From JAQWQB01 sp047636995 (GTDB lineage Bacteria; Bacteroidota; Bacteroidia; Flavobacteriales_D; Sanyastnellaceae), in the NCBI GenBank assembly GCA_047636995.1, contig JBLIGQ010000020.1:1-42553 (forward strand): a DNA stretch of 42,553 nucleotides, given 5' to 3'. Every line of letters starts with the position of its first letter. Within the stretch, counting starts at the first letter, position 1. The position numbers and the translations under genes were made by a program. The notes below the pieces were generated by a model. The model made no database searches. It saw nothing but the letters and a program-made list of their open reading frames with translations, and was not told where the DNA came from. This document shows positions 23,740 to 31,174 of this stretch, in pieces.

Positions 23740-24270
23740 ATGAAGGATCAAAAACTCACTGTAATCATTGGAACTCACAGGCCAAACAGCAACAGTGAAA
23801 TGGTAGCTCAGCATTACCTGAACGAATTGAAAAAGCTTGAAGTGGATTTCAGTGTATTGTTTTTAAAGGACTTGCCTGCGGACTTTCTTTTTACGGAAAT
23901 GTTTGGAAGCCGAACGGCCACTTTTGAAACGATTATTGAAACGTACATCGTTCCAGCTACGAAGTTTGTCTTTATCATACCCGAATACAACGGAGGGTTT
24001 CCGGGAATATTAAAGTCTTTTATTGATTGTGTTCCGCCGGTACATTTTCAAGGGAAAAAAGCGGGGTTGATTGGTCTGTCTTCAGGGGCTGCAGGTGCTT
24101 TGCGTCCGATGGATCAATTTACAAACGTGCTGAACTACTTAAAAGTAACCGTGTTGTATTTAAAGCCTAAACTTTCTGGAATTGATCGAATACTGGTGAA
24201 TGGAGTCTTGAAAGATGAGTTTGCTAAAAATGCTTTGGCAGAGCATGCAACATTGATGAGCGATTTCTAA
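23740..24270 (+). CDS. NAD(P)H-dependent FMN reductase
   Basis: The 176-residue flavodoxin-like protein has the FMN phosphate-binding loop GTHRPNSNSEM (15-25) and the PEYNGGFPG loop that contacts the flavin ring, followed by LKSFIDC. Family members reduce FMN or azo and quinone compounds with NAD(P)H. It is divergent from the hydrolase-par operon and its stop codon directly abuts the stop of the PUR gene on the other strand. Confidence 0.87.
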   Translation: MKDQKLTVIIGTHRPNSNSEMVAQHYLNELKKLEVDFSVLFLKDLPADFLFTEMFGSRTATFETIIETYIVPATKFVFIIPEYNGGFPGILKSFIDCVPPVHFQGKKAGLIGLSSGAAGALRPMDQFTNVLNYLKVTVLYLKPKLSGIDRILVNGVLKDEFAKNALAEHATLMSDF

Positions 24271-24651
24271 TTAGTCATCCAGTTCGTCAAAACTAACATC
24301 TGTAAATTCCTTTACCTTCTCATCTTGTTCAGTAGGGGCTTCTGCTTCAGTTGTTTCAGCAATGCGATTGGTGGCATCGTCGTCATAGCCGTCAGACTCC
24401 AGAATAGCTCTTATGCGATCAACGGTTTCTTGCAGGCCATCAGCAAATTTATCAAAATCTTCTTTGTAGAGAAACAGCTTGTGTTTTTCATATTGGGAAA
24501 CACCATCGTCAGAGAAACGCCGTTTACTTTCCGTAATTGTGAGGTATAAATCATTTCCTTTCGTACTCTTCACATCGAAGAAGTAAGTGCGTTTTCCAGC
24601 ACGAACAGCCTTCGAAAACAGGTCATCCCTGTGATTGGCTCCATCAAACAT
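24271..24651 (-). CDS. PUR-family nucleic-acid-binding protein (DUF3276)
   Basis: The 126-residue protein carries a PUR-type repeat: VRAGKRTYFFDVKSTKGNDLYLTITES (first part, residues 16-42) followed by YEKHKLFLYKEDFDKFADGL. PUR domains bind single-stranded DNA or RNA; in Bacteroidota the DUF3276 proteins are small and widespread, with a likely nucleoid or RNA role. The C-terminal 35 residues are an acidic tail rich in Glu and Asp. It has a perfect -7 element upstream, inside an inverted repeat, and ends base-to-base with the FMN reductase gene. Confidence 0.85.
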   Translation of the reverse strand: MFDGANHRDDLFSKAVRAGKRTYFFDVKSTKGNDLYLTITESKRRFSDDGVSQYEKHKLFLYKEDFDKFADGLQETVDRIRAILESDGYDDDATNRIAETTEAEAPTEQDEKVKEFTDVSFDELDD

Positions 24652-24673
24652 AGCTGAGTTGCTTTAGTTGGTT

Positions 24674-24740
24674 CTTCTCAAATGTAGGAAAAAAATAAAT
24701 TAATGACTAGCCCTACGCTGTTGGTCTTTGGTTTGAGAAG
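24674..24740 (-). promoter_or_regulatory. Promoter of the PUR gene inside an inverted repeat
   Basis: On the minus strand TACATTTG (24679-24686) is a perfect -7 element about 27 bases before the PUR ATG. It overlaps one arm of a perfect 9-base inverted repeat, CTTCTCAAA (24674-24682) and TTTGAGAAG (24732-24740). An operator covering the -7, possibly bound by the PUR protein itself, is an inference. Confidence 0.4.
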
Positions 24741-24787
24741 TGGAGATGAAGTGATTTCGTCAGAGAATAAATAAGGGGAAGCGTGAC

Positions 24788-27460
24788 CTATCTGATTAGA
24801 ACGATGTGGCCTTCGAATTCATGCGGAAACCCTAGTAAATCATGTGCTATCGCTCTGTAAACGTAGACTTCTGTCATCCCGTAATGTTCACCACCTGTTA
24901 CGTTAGCGGTCCAAGGTTGTTTGGGGTCTGTTGAAGAGAAGATGATTTCTCCCCAGCGATTGTAGATCTCAATTTGATATTGTGTTACGCCAACCATGAC
25001 GGGCAAGAAGACGTCATTGATTCCATCATTATTCGGTGTAATGGCATTTGGGGCGAAGAATTCAAAGCCCTCAACCGCTACTTGGCCGAAGGCAATGTCT
25101 GTGCAGCCGTATTCATTGACGATGGTTTGGACCACCTCAAAGTACCCCGCATCTGAATAAGTATAGATCGGGTTACAGTCTTCTGTTGTGCCCCCATCAC
25201 CGAAATTATAAAAACATGAAACACCTCCAATAGAGAGGTCTACGATTTCGATTTCGGGGTCTAAAAAACTCACCACATTTGGTTGAATATCTAGTCCGGC
25301 AGAGGGCTCTGGCCAGATGGTCACAACGTTCTCTCTTGTCATAGATAGAACTTCTGCACACCCCCCGGTTGTGGTCATGGTCAAAGACACATCGTATGTG
25401 CCTGGGATAGAGTACGTGTGAAGTGGATTGGCAGCGAATGAGGTGGTTTCATCCCCAAAACTCCAAACGTAGGAGGCAGTAGTATAAGTGACTGATAGAT
25501 TATCGAAATAAGCGTTTGTAGGCGGACAGCCTTCAGCGTCTCCAGTGAAGTCAATGGTGGCATTGGGAATGATCTGAACTGGCGCTGTGTATGAATCTTC
25601 ACATCCATTGGCAGAGATTGTTAATGTGACATCATACGTACCTGAATCACTGTAAGTGATCTGACTAGGGTTTTGAATGTTTGAGGAACCAATGGATGCG
25701 GGGCCATCAAATTCCCAATCGAAAATAGAATTGTTATCTTCAAATCCTTCAGCAAGAAAATCAAAAGCATTTCCTTCAAAGCATTCTGGGTCAGGAGCAA
25801 GAAAGTAGGGGTCAAGAAGCCAATAGATTTCAACTGTGGCATAGGCAGTGTCAGGACAAGTGCCTGCAGCTGATGCCACCAAAAACACATTGTAGATTCC
25901 AGTGTCAGGATAAAGGTATTCAGGCGAAGCCACCCCAGATACATCATCATTTGTTAAAGGGACGCCAAAATTCCAAAGCCATTGATCTGCATTGCTCGAG
26001 TTGTTTTCGAATTGAAAATCCAATCCCTCACAGAAACCCACTTGGTCTTCAATTGAAGCTATTGGTGGTGCCGGCACTTCGAATATTTGCGTTTCTGTTG
26101 CCTCGCATCCATTGTCAAAAACAGTCAAGGTGATCTCTATTTCTGCAGCCGTTCCAAAATTGATTCCTTGCGGATTCTCTTGCGCAGAAGTTGAGGGTGT
26201 GCCTTCAATGCCAAACTCCCAGAAAAAGGAGGCGTCTGAATCAAAATCTCCACCAGCTTGAAAGTCGAAATAACCGAGGCCATCAAGGCATTCAAAGTCG
26301 CCTTGAAAAATCACGGGGGTAATTACAGGATAAACAGCATATTCAATCGCAGCCGTGTCAGCACAAGGCCATCCGGGGTTTGCAACAAGGGTTACTGTAT
26401 ACAATCCCGTATCTGCGTATGTCCAAATGGGGTCAGGCTCAATTGAAACATCTAAGTCAGTGGTTTCATCTCCAAAATCCCACTCGAAAAAAGTGGCGTT
26501 GGTTGATTCTTGCGAGAATTGAAATGTAAGTCCGTCACAAAATTGATCTTGAGAAGGAATGGTGGCAATTATGTTGGGATCACAGCTTGTAACGTTAAAT
26601 TGAAAATCGCGATTAGTAGTGCTGAGTAAAACGCCATTTCTCCATTCTTCAACACAGATACCAATGACAAATTGGCCAACCAAATTTGCGGTACCCGTGA
26701 TGAAACCTGTTTCCGGATTAATGTTAAAAGCGGGGTCACTTGCAATGGGGTAATTTGCTGAGAATCCTGCTGCCCAAGACACGTCAACAAAGGGAGGTCC
26801 TTCAGGAGGGGCTGGTGCAGGGAAATCAGGTGTTCCACCTAACATTGGTGAGCAGAAAGAGTAGGCCAATGAATCACCGTCAAGATCTGATGCAGAGTGG
26901 TCAAATGTAAATGAAGCATTCGCACAAAGTGCAACCGGAGGGAGGTTGTTGAACTGAGGATTGCTGTTTTGATTGGTGATATTGGTGCCTGGGATTTGAG
27001 CCCAAAAAGTGGCGCCTGTATCTTCAGGGAAGTTGATGTTAATGATAGACGGATTTCGACAACATCTTTGATAAACGAGGTCGTAACCACTTCCCCAGTC
27101 TGGGAGAAAGACAGTTTCCGTATAGACCGCTTCTTCAACGCAGACATCAGGCGGAAGTGTGAAACAAGGGTTATCTAAGACCACAGGAACGAAATTGACC
27201 TGCGCATTGAAAAAATCCATCTCAAGGTTTGTGAAAAGGCCTCCGTCTCTGAAGATTCCAACACTTGCAATGTTATCAAAACCAGTTTCATTTGTGTTTG
27301 TTGGTCCGCAGTCTCGATAAACAATGAGGGTAATGACGTATTCTTCTGGTCCAATTTGCTCATAATAAAGTTCGCCGCCCACAATGTGTGTGGCCAAAGA
27401 AGTCATCGGAACGATCATTCCAATGAGCAGAGTACATAGAAAAATTAATCTCGCCTTCAT
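24788..27460 (-). CDS. Large PKD-domain surface protein with type B T9SS (gliding-motility-associated) C-terminal domain
   Basis: The 890-residue protein has a signal peptide (about 1-23) and an N-terminal domain starting ATHIVGGELYYEQIG, common in secreted Bacteroidota proteins. Then come six PKD-like repeats seen as FFEWDFGDETTD, FFWEFGIEGTPS, QWLWNFGVPLT, IFDWEFDGPAS, SYVWSFGDETTS and CFYNFGDGGTTE. The end FFAPNAITPNNDGINDVFLP plus YNRWGEIIF is the gliding-motility-associated C-terminal domain recognised by the type IX secretion system. The protein should be exported through T9SS and displayed or released; PKD arrays usually act as spacers or adhesion modules. It is divergent from the DEAD-box helicase. 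Confidence 0.9.
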   Translation of the reverse strand: MKARLIFLCTLLIGMIVPMTSLATHIVGGELYYEQIGPEEYVITLIVYRDCGPTNTNETGFDNIASVGIFRDGGLFTNLEMDFFNAQVNFVPVVLDNPCFTLPPDVCVEEAVYTETVFLPDWGSGYDLVYQRCCRNPSIININFPEDTGATFWAQIPGTNITNQNSNPQFNNLPPVALCANASFTFDHSASDLDGDSLAYSFCSPMLGGTPDFPAPAPPEGPPFVDVSWAAGFSANYPIASDPAFNINPETGFITGTANLVGQFVIGICVEEWRNGVLLSTTNRDFQFNVTSCDPNIIATIPSQDQFCDGLTFQFSQESTNATFFEWDFGDETTDLDVSIEPDPIWTYADTGLYTVTLVANPGWPCADTAAIEYAVYPVITPVIFQGDFECLDGLGYFDFQAGGDFDSDASFFWEFGIEGTPSTSAQENPQGINFGTAAEIEITLTVFDNGCEATETQIFEVPAPPIASIEDQVGFCEGLDFQFENNSSNADQWLWNFGVPLTNDDVSGVASPEYLYPDTGIYNVFLVASAAGTCPDTAYATVEIYWLLDPYFLAPDPECFEGNAFDFLAEGFEDNNSIFDWEFDGPASIGSSNIQNPSQITYSDSGTYDVTLTISANGCEDSYTAPVQIIPNATIDFTGDAEGCPPTNAYFDNLSVTYTTASYVWSFGDETTSFAANPLHTYSIPGTYDVSLTMTTTGGCAEVLSMTRENVVTIWPEPSAGLDIQPNVVSFLDPEIEIVDLSIGGVSCFYNFGDGGTTEDCNPIYTYSDAGYFEVVQTIVNEYGCTDIAFGQVAVEGFEFFAPNAITPNNDGINDVFLPVMVGVTQYQIEIYNRWGEIIFSSTDPKQPWTANVTGGEHYGMTEVYVYRAIAHDLLGFPHEFEGHIVLIR

Positions 27461-27508
27461 TTAACTTGCAACTCCTGCCAAAGTACCAATTGTGAGTCGG
27501 TTTACCCA

Positions 27509-27520
27509 ATACTATAGTAT
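27509..27520. repeat. 12-base palindrome in the PKD protein/helicase divergent region
   Basis: ATACTATAGTAT is a perfect palindrome 49 bases upstream of the PKD-protein ATG. It also contains a near -7 on the minus strand (TAGTATTG, one mismatch, just beyond the palindrome's end). A small dimeric regulator could bind it. Confidence 0.3.
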
Positions 27521-27643
27521 CTAAGTGACGCAACAAAGTAGCAATGGTTGAAGTTCCATGATGCGAAATTTTATCGAATTCTTTGAAAATGAGAATGTGA
27601 ATAGTTTAGGACGTTGATTTTGTCTTTGACTTATGCAATGTCT

Positions 27644-27651
27644 TATCTTCG
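27644..27651 (+). promoter_or_regulatory. Candidate -7 element for the DEAD-box helicase
   Basis: TATCTTCG differs by one base from TAnnTTTG. TTTG motifs lie upstream at 27625-27628 and 27619-27622, spaced 15 and 21 bases, bracketing the usual 19. The leader to ATG 27715 would be about 60 bases, room for the cold-regulated leader often seen on helicase genes; none is obvious. Confidence 0.35.
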
Positions 27652-27714
27652 GGCAATGCATCGAAGTGAACACGAATAGTAAGTTACTGGCGTGTTGATT
27701 GATGCGAAAATCAT

Positions 27715-29016
27715 ATGACAGACAAGAAGAAAGAAGGCGAAGAAACTAGGCCTTTCTCAGATTTCCCATTGAACTACGACGTGCTTGATAGCGTTGAAGC
27801 CATGGGATTCACAACAGCTACACCCATTCAGACGGCATCTATACCTCCAATTCTTGAGGGGAGAGATGTAATCGGAATCGCCCAAACGGGAACTGGTAAA
27901 ACGGCGGCATTTTTAATTCCTGTCATGCACAGGTTGCTTGAGATGCCTGATCGAAAAGGGATTGGAGCACTTATAATTGTTCCAACAAGAGAGCTTGCAG
28001 TTCAAATTGATCAAGCTTTTGAAGGATTGTCTTATTACACAGGGCTTTCTAGTATGGCCATTTATGGTGGAGGAGATGGTGCCGAATTTAAGCAAGAGAA
28101 AAAAGCGCTTGTAGAAGGAACAGACATCATTATTGCTACGCCAGGACGAATGCTTTCGCATTTAAACCTTGGATATGTGCCTTTGTCAGATCTGCCTGTT
28201 CTCATTCTTGATGAGGCTGATAGAATGTTGGACATGGGCTTTTTCAATGACATCACGCGCATCATTAATTCAAGCAATCCGAAACGTCAAACGCTTTTCT
28301 TCTCTGCAACAATGCCTGACAAGATTTTGATGTTGACCAAAAAGATACTTAACGATCCGTTTACCGTAAACATTGCGCTTTCGAAGCCTGCAGACGGTGT
28401 TGTGCAGGGGGCTTACAGTGTTTTCGACAAGCAAAAGGATGATTTGATTGTCCATATTCTCAAAGAAGATGATTGGAAGAGTGTCATTGTTTTTGCTTCA
28501 ACCAAAAAGTCTGTGGGTGAAGTAGACAGACATCTTCGAAGAAATGGAATCAATAGTAGAGCCATTTCTTCTGATTTAGAGCAAAAGGAACGCGAAGAAG
28601 TACTCCTCGGATTTAGAAATAGAAAAATTCCAATCTTGGTTGCAACTAACGTTGTAGCCAGAGGGATAGATGTTGACGATATTGAAATGGTTGTCAATTA
28701 TGATGTGCCAAGAGATGCTGAAGACTATGTTCACAGAATTGGACGAACAGCACGTGCCCAGCGAACAGGAGTTGGAATAACGTTGGTAAGTCCGCAAGAA
28801 CAAACGCAGTTCTACAGAATTGAACAGTTAATTGGTCAAACAGTTGAGAAAAGGCCTGTACCTGAAAAGTTAGGGCCAACGCCTCCATACAATCCTTCGC
28901 CAGGAAGTGGTGGTGGAAGAGGTGGCAATAGAGGCGGAGGGAATAGATCTTTTAGCAAGAAAAAACCATCAAGCAATAAGGGAGGCCAACGAAATGATAG
29001 TAGAGGGAAAAAGTAA
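27715..29016 (+). CDS. DEAD-box ATP-dependent RNA helicase (RhlE-like)
   Basis: The 433-residue protein has the full motif set: Q motif with FSDFPLN and TPIQ (14-40), AQTGTGKT (56-63), PTRELAVQ, TPGRML, LDEADRMLDMGF, SATMPD, IVFASTKKSV, VATNVVARGIDVDD and HRIGRTARA. After the core comes a glycine/arginine and lysine-rich tail (about 395-433) of RGG type, typical of RhlE-like helicases, for RNA binding. It unwinds RNA in decay or ribosome assembly, often at low temperature. Its stop codon abuts the stop of the convergent 79-residue gene. Confidence 0.94.
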   Translation: MTDKKKEGEETRPFSDFPLNYDVLDSVEAMGFTTATPIQTASIPPILEGRDVIGIAQTGTGKTAAFLIPVMHRLLEMPDRKGIGALIIVPTRELAVQIDQAFEGLSYYTGLSSMAIYGGGDGAEFKQEKKALVEGTDIIIATPGRMLSHLNLGYVPLSDLPVLILDEADRMLDMGFFNDITRIINSSNPKRQTLFFSATMPDKILMLTKKILNDPFTVNIALSKPADGVVQGAYSVFDKQKDDLIVHILKEDDWKSVIVFASTKKSVGEVDRHLRRNGINSRAISSDLEQKEREEVLLGFRNRKIPILVATNVVARGIDVDDIEMVVNYDVPRDAEDYVHRIGRTARAQRTGVGITLVSPQEQTQFYRIEQLIGQTVEKRPVPEKLGPTPPYNPSPGSGGGRGGNRGGGNRSFSKKKPSSNKGGQRNDSRGKK

Positions 29017-29256
29017 TTACCAGCGGCCATTCCACTCTGCATAGAGTGTGATGCGCATGTCGTCATTTTCGATAAAGAATGATTCTTCTTCTAAGTAGTC
29101 TCCAAAGTCCACAGTGATTTCGGAAACTTCTGTTTCGGAGTTGGTGATTTTTCGAAGTAAGGTGAAGTCGTAATCCTTTTTGGCCTTATCACCTTTGAAT
29201 TCAGAAGGGAAGAATGCCAAGTTACTAGCGCTTCTCCATTCAGTAACTTGGTTCAT
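29017..29256 (-). CDS. Small hypothetical protein, convergent with the helicase gene
   Basis: The 79-residue predicted product (MNQVTEWRSASNLAFFPSEF ...) contains a Lys/Asp-rich middle (DKAKKDYDFTLLRKI) and an acidic C-terminal half (ITVDFGDYLEEESFFI), ending AEWNGRW. I do not recognise it. Its start ATG overlaps, in ATGA form, a coding-like stretch ending at 29253 (see the separate entry), as if it were the second gene of a coupled pair. Its stop TAA at 29017-29019 directly abuts the helicase stop. Confidence that it is a real gene is moderate. Confidence 0.5.
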   Translation of the reverse strand: MNQVTEWRSASNLAFFPSEFKGDKAKKDYDFTLLRKITNSETEVSEITVDFGDYLEEESFFIENDDMRITLYAEWNGRW

Positions 29257-29366
29257 GCCTGGCCAATCATTTTAAATTGCATGAGCGCGCCTTCGGGTGC
29301 ACTTGGTAATTTTAAGACTTCGATTCCTTGAACGGTAAATCCAGCATTTTTGATTTTCTTGAAACC
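29253..29366 (-). pseudogene. Coding-like stretch without a start, possible remnant or frameshifted gene 3' end
   Basis: Reading the minus strand from 29366 to the stop at 29253-29255 gives 37 residues (beginning GFKKIKNAGFTVQGIEV and ending MQFKMIGQA) with protein-like composition, but it is preceded in frame by a TAA at 29367-29369 and has no ATG except two near its end. Just upstream of that stop is a run of nine T (A on the plus strand, 29369-29377), where a length change would alter the frame. Its stop overlaps the ATG of the 79-residue gene (ATGA), a sign of former coupling. It could also be unannotated coding with a non-standard start. Confidence 0.35.
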
Positions 29367-29469
29367 TTAAAAAAAAATGACAGATACAAGCGCAAGGGTG
29401 GGGAGTCTTATGATTGATGCTTTTCTTATAAACCTATGGAAATAGATTCAAAAACAAGTGCTCAACAGT

Positions 29470-29904
29470 TTACTGATCCCGCAGTTTTTTCATGACTTCC
29501 CGTTTGAAATCATCATCAGATTTCTCAAGCATCACTGTTCGTTTCGGCCCCAATATTTTCATAGAATCGAAAAGGTATTTAGATCTAAGCTCACTGTGTT
29601 TTGCATGATTGGATTCTGCTAACGTGATCATTTGGGATACGTCAGACTCTGTTGGGTTTTCTAGACTAAATAGGACTTTCATCTGCTGGCGCCTCGCTTT
29701 TTCAAGCAGAGATATGGCGGCTTCGTATTCATTGTAAAGTGGCCAAAATGATTGAGCTTCCTCAACAGTTAAATTAAGGCGTTCCGTTAAGAATGCAACG
29801 CGCAGCTGCTCTATTTTTTCACGTGGTGGTCTTCGGTCACCTTGAGCTGAAACCTGGGCAATAAATGGCGCTAAAAACAAAAGAAGGAAGAGTAATTTTT
29901 TCAT
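29470..29904 (-). CDS. Spy/CpxP-like periplasmic protein of an ECF operon
   Basis: The 144-residue protein has a signal peptide (about 1-20, ending VSAQ). The rest is highly charged and helical, with the LTREKIEQLRVAFLTERLNLT-like start (REKIEQLRVAFLTERLNLT) and EEAQSFWPLYNEYE motif of the small Bacteroidota proteins related to Spy/CpxP, which bind unfolded proteins or regulate envelope stress. Its start overlaps the anti-sigma-like gene by 4 bases (ATGA at 29901-29904), so it is translationally coupled as the last gene of the sigma operon. Confidence 0.78.
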   Translation of the reverse strand: MKKLLFLLLFLAPFIAQVSAQGDRRPPREKIEQLRVAFLTERLNLTVEEAQSFWPLYNEYEAAISLLEKARRQQMKVLFSLENPTESDVSQMITLAESNHAKHSELRSKYLFDSMKILGPKRTVMLEKSDDDFKREVMKKLRDQ

Positions 29905-30521
29905 GATTCAATGGTGTTTGTAAGCACATCTAGATCAATGTTTTCTTCAATTAGGTATTCAATGAGGTCATTATCTTCAAATTCTGATTGACGATCAAAA
30001 TCAGCTGTTTCAAGCAATTCATCTGCAACATCTGCATCGTAGATCTCTAAAAAGTCTTCATCAGACAGATCACTTTGCCCAAGTAAACAAGCGAAAGTGA
30101 CGCAGGGTTGTTTTTCAACCGGATTGAACAGGAAAAATCCAAGTATAAAGAGCGCGGCAACACTTGACCAAATTATTAGCCTAGAGCTGAACCGATTGGA
30201 GGCAATAACAGGCGTTTCAAGTTCCTTCGTTTCTGTGAGAATCGCCTTTTCCAATTCTTCGAAGTAGTCAGAAGGAATGGAAAAACTGGTTTGTTTATTT
30301 TTCGCCCCAGAAGTTTGCCTTAAAATGTCTTTTTCTAGAGCGGTGAAATAATCTGTTGGAACTTCGAAACCTTCTTCAATGCTAAAAGTCTGCTGAAGGA
30401 TTGATTTTTCTAGGGAATTCAAGAACTGAGCATCAATCAAGAAACTGTTCACCACGGGAATGTGCAACAGCTGTGTTGCGTCCAATTGTTCGAGTTCGTT
30501 ATTGATTTCTGTTCTTTTCAT
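29901..30521 (-). CDS. Putative membrane anti-sigma factor with a triple repeat
   Basis: The 206-residue protein sits between the ECF sigma gene and the Spy-like gene. It has one membrane segment (114-133, LIIWSSVAALFILGFFLF). The cytoplasmic N-terminal part holds three copies of a helix motif: FLNSLEKSILQQT (33-45), FEVPTDYFTALEKDILRQT (52-70) and FSIPSDYFEELEKAILTET (80-98), the last two clearly tandem. The C-terminal (periplasmic) part is very acidic (DEDFLEIYDADVADE, EFEDNDLIEYL), ending in an acidic helix. By position and topology it should hold the sigma factor at the membrane, but no zinc-binding anti-sigma motif (HxxxCxxC) is present. Confidence 0.72.
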   Translation of the reverse strand: MKRTEINNELEQLDATQLLHIPVVNSFLIDAQFLNSLEKSILQQTFSIEEGFEVPTDYFTALEKDILRQTSGAKNKQTSFSIPSDYFEELEKAILTETKELETPVIASNRFSSRLIIWSSVAALFILGFFLFNPVEKQPCVTFACLLGQSDLSDEDFLEIYDADVADELLETADFDRQSEFEDNDLIEYLIEENIDLDVLTNTIES

Positions 30522-30551
30522 CTTTAGTAGACCCGTATTTGGGATGGTGGT

Positions 30552-31106
30552 TTAATCGATTTTCGAAATAAATGCTTCAATCTTTTTTACGGCGTGGTGG
30601 TAAGATGCTTTCAATCCGCCAACACTCGTTCCAGTTATCTCACTAATTTCTTGGTAAGGCAATTCATCGTAATACCTCAAAAGAAAAACTGCTTTTTGTT
30701 TTTCTGGCAGTGTAGCGATGGCCGTTTGCAATGCTTGTTGAATGTAATCTCCATCAAAATAGGGGTCACTTTGAAGAGCAGAGGCGAGTTTATGCTCCAC
30801 TTCATCAAAAGAAACACCGTGGAGGCGTTTTCTATTTTCTAGAAAAGTGATTGCTTCATTTGTAGCAATTCGATACAACCAAGTGCTTATTTTACTTTCA
30901 GCTCTAAAATTCACGAGCCCTTTCCAAGCTTTAATAAAGGTGTTTTGGGTAACATCATTTGCGTCATCATGGCAAACCACCATTCTTCTTACATGAAAGT
31001 AAACGAGCTCTTTGTTCAATCGCACAATCCACTCAAATGCCTTCTTCATCTCAGCTTCTTGCTTGAGCATGCTTAAAAGTTCAGTATCGTTTGGAGGTGA
31101 TGTCAA
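30552..31106 (-). CDS. RNA polymerase sigma factor, ECF family
   Basis: The 184-residue protein has sigma region 2 (FHVRRMVVCHDDANDVTQNTF, then IKAWKGL) and region 4 (LPEKQKAVFLLRYYDELPYQ, EISEITGTSVGGLKASYHHAVKK). It directs RNA polymerase to its own regulon. The start is taken as TTG at 31106: homologues begin with a short DxELLxxL segment that matches NDTELLSMLKQ, lost if ATG 31070 is used. A near -7 (TACCTTTT on the minus strand, 31133-31140) lies about 26 bases upstream. The anti-sigma-like gene follows after 30 bases. Confidence 0.9.
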   Translation of the reverse strand: MTSPPNDTELLSMLKQEAEMKKAFEWIVRLNKELVYFHVRRMVVCHDDANDVTQNTFIKAWKGLVNFRAESKISTWLYRIATNEAITFLENRKRLHGVSFDEVEHKLASALQSDPYFDGDYIQQALQTAIATLPEKQKAVFLLRYYDELPYQEISEITGTSVGGLKASYHHAVKKIEAFISKID

Positions 31107-31174
31107 TCGTCTGTTTTTAATAGGACGTTGAAAAGGTACAGAGGTTTAATCTGAAAGTGAATTTTGTTCTACGT

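Noticed and set aside
28062..29066. Several antisense open frames across the DEAD-box helicase
   Set aside because: They mirror the helicase's reading frame, and have no start-site or homology support.
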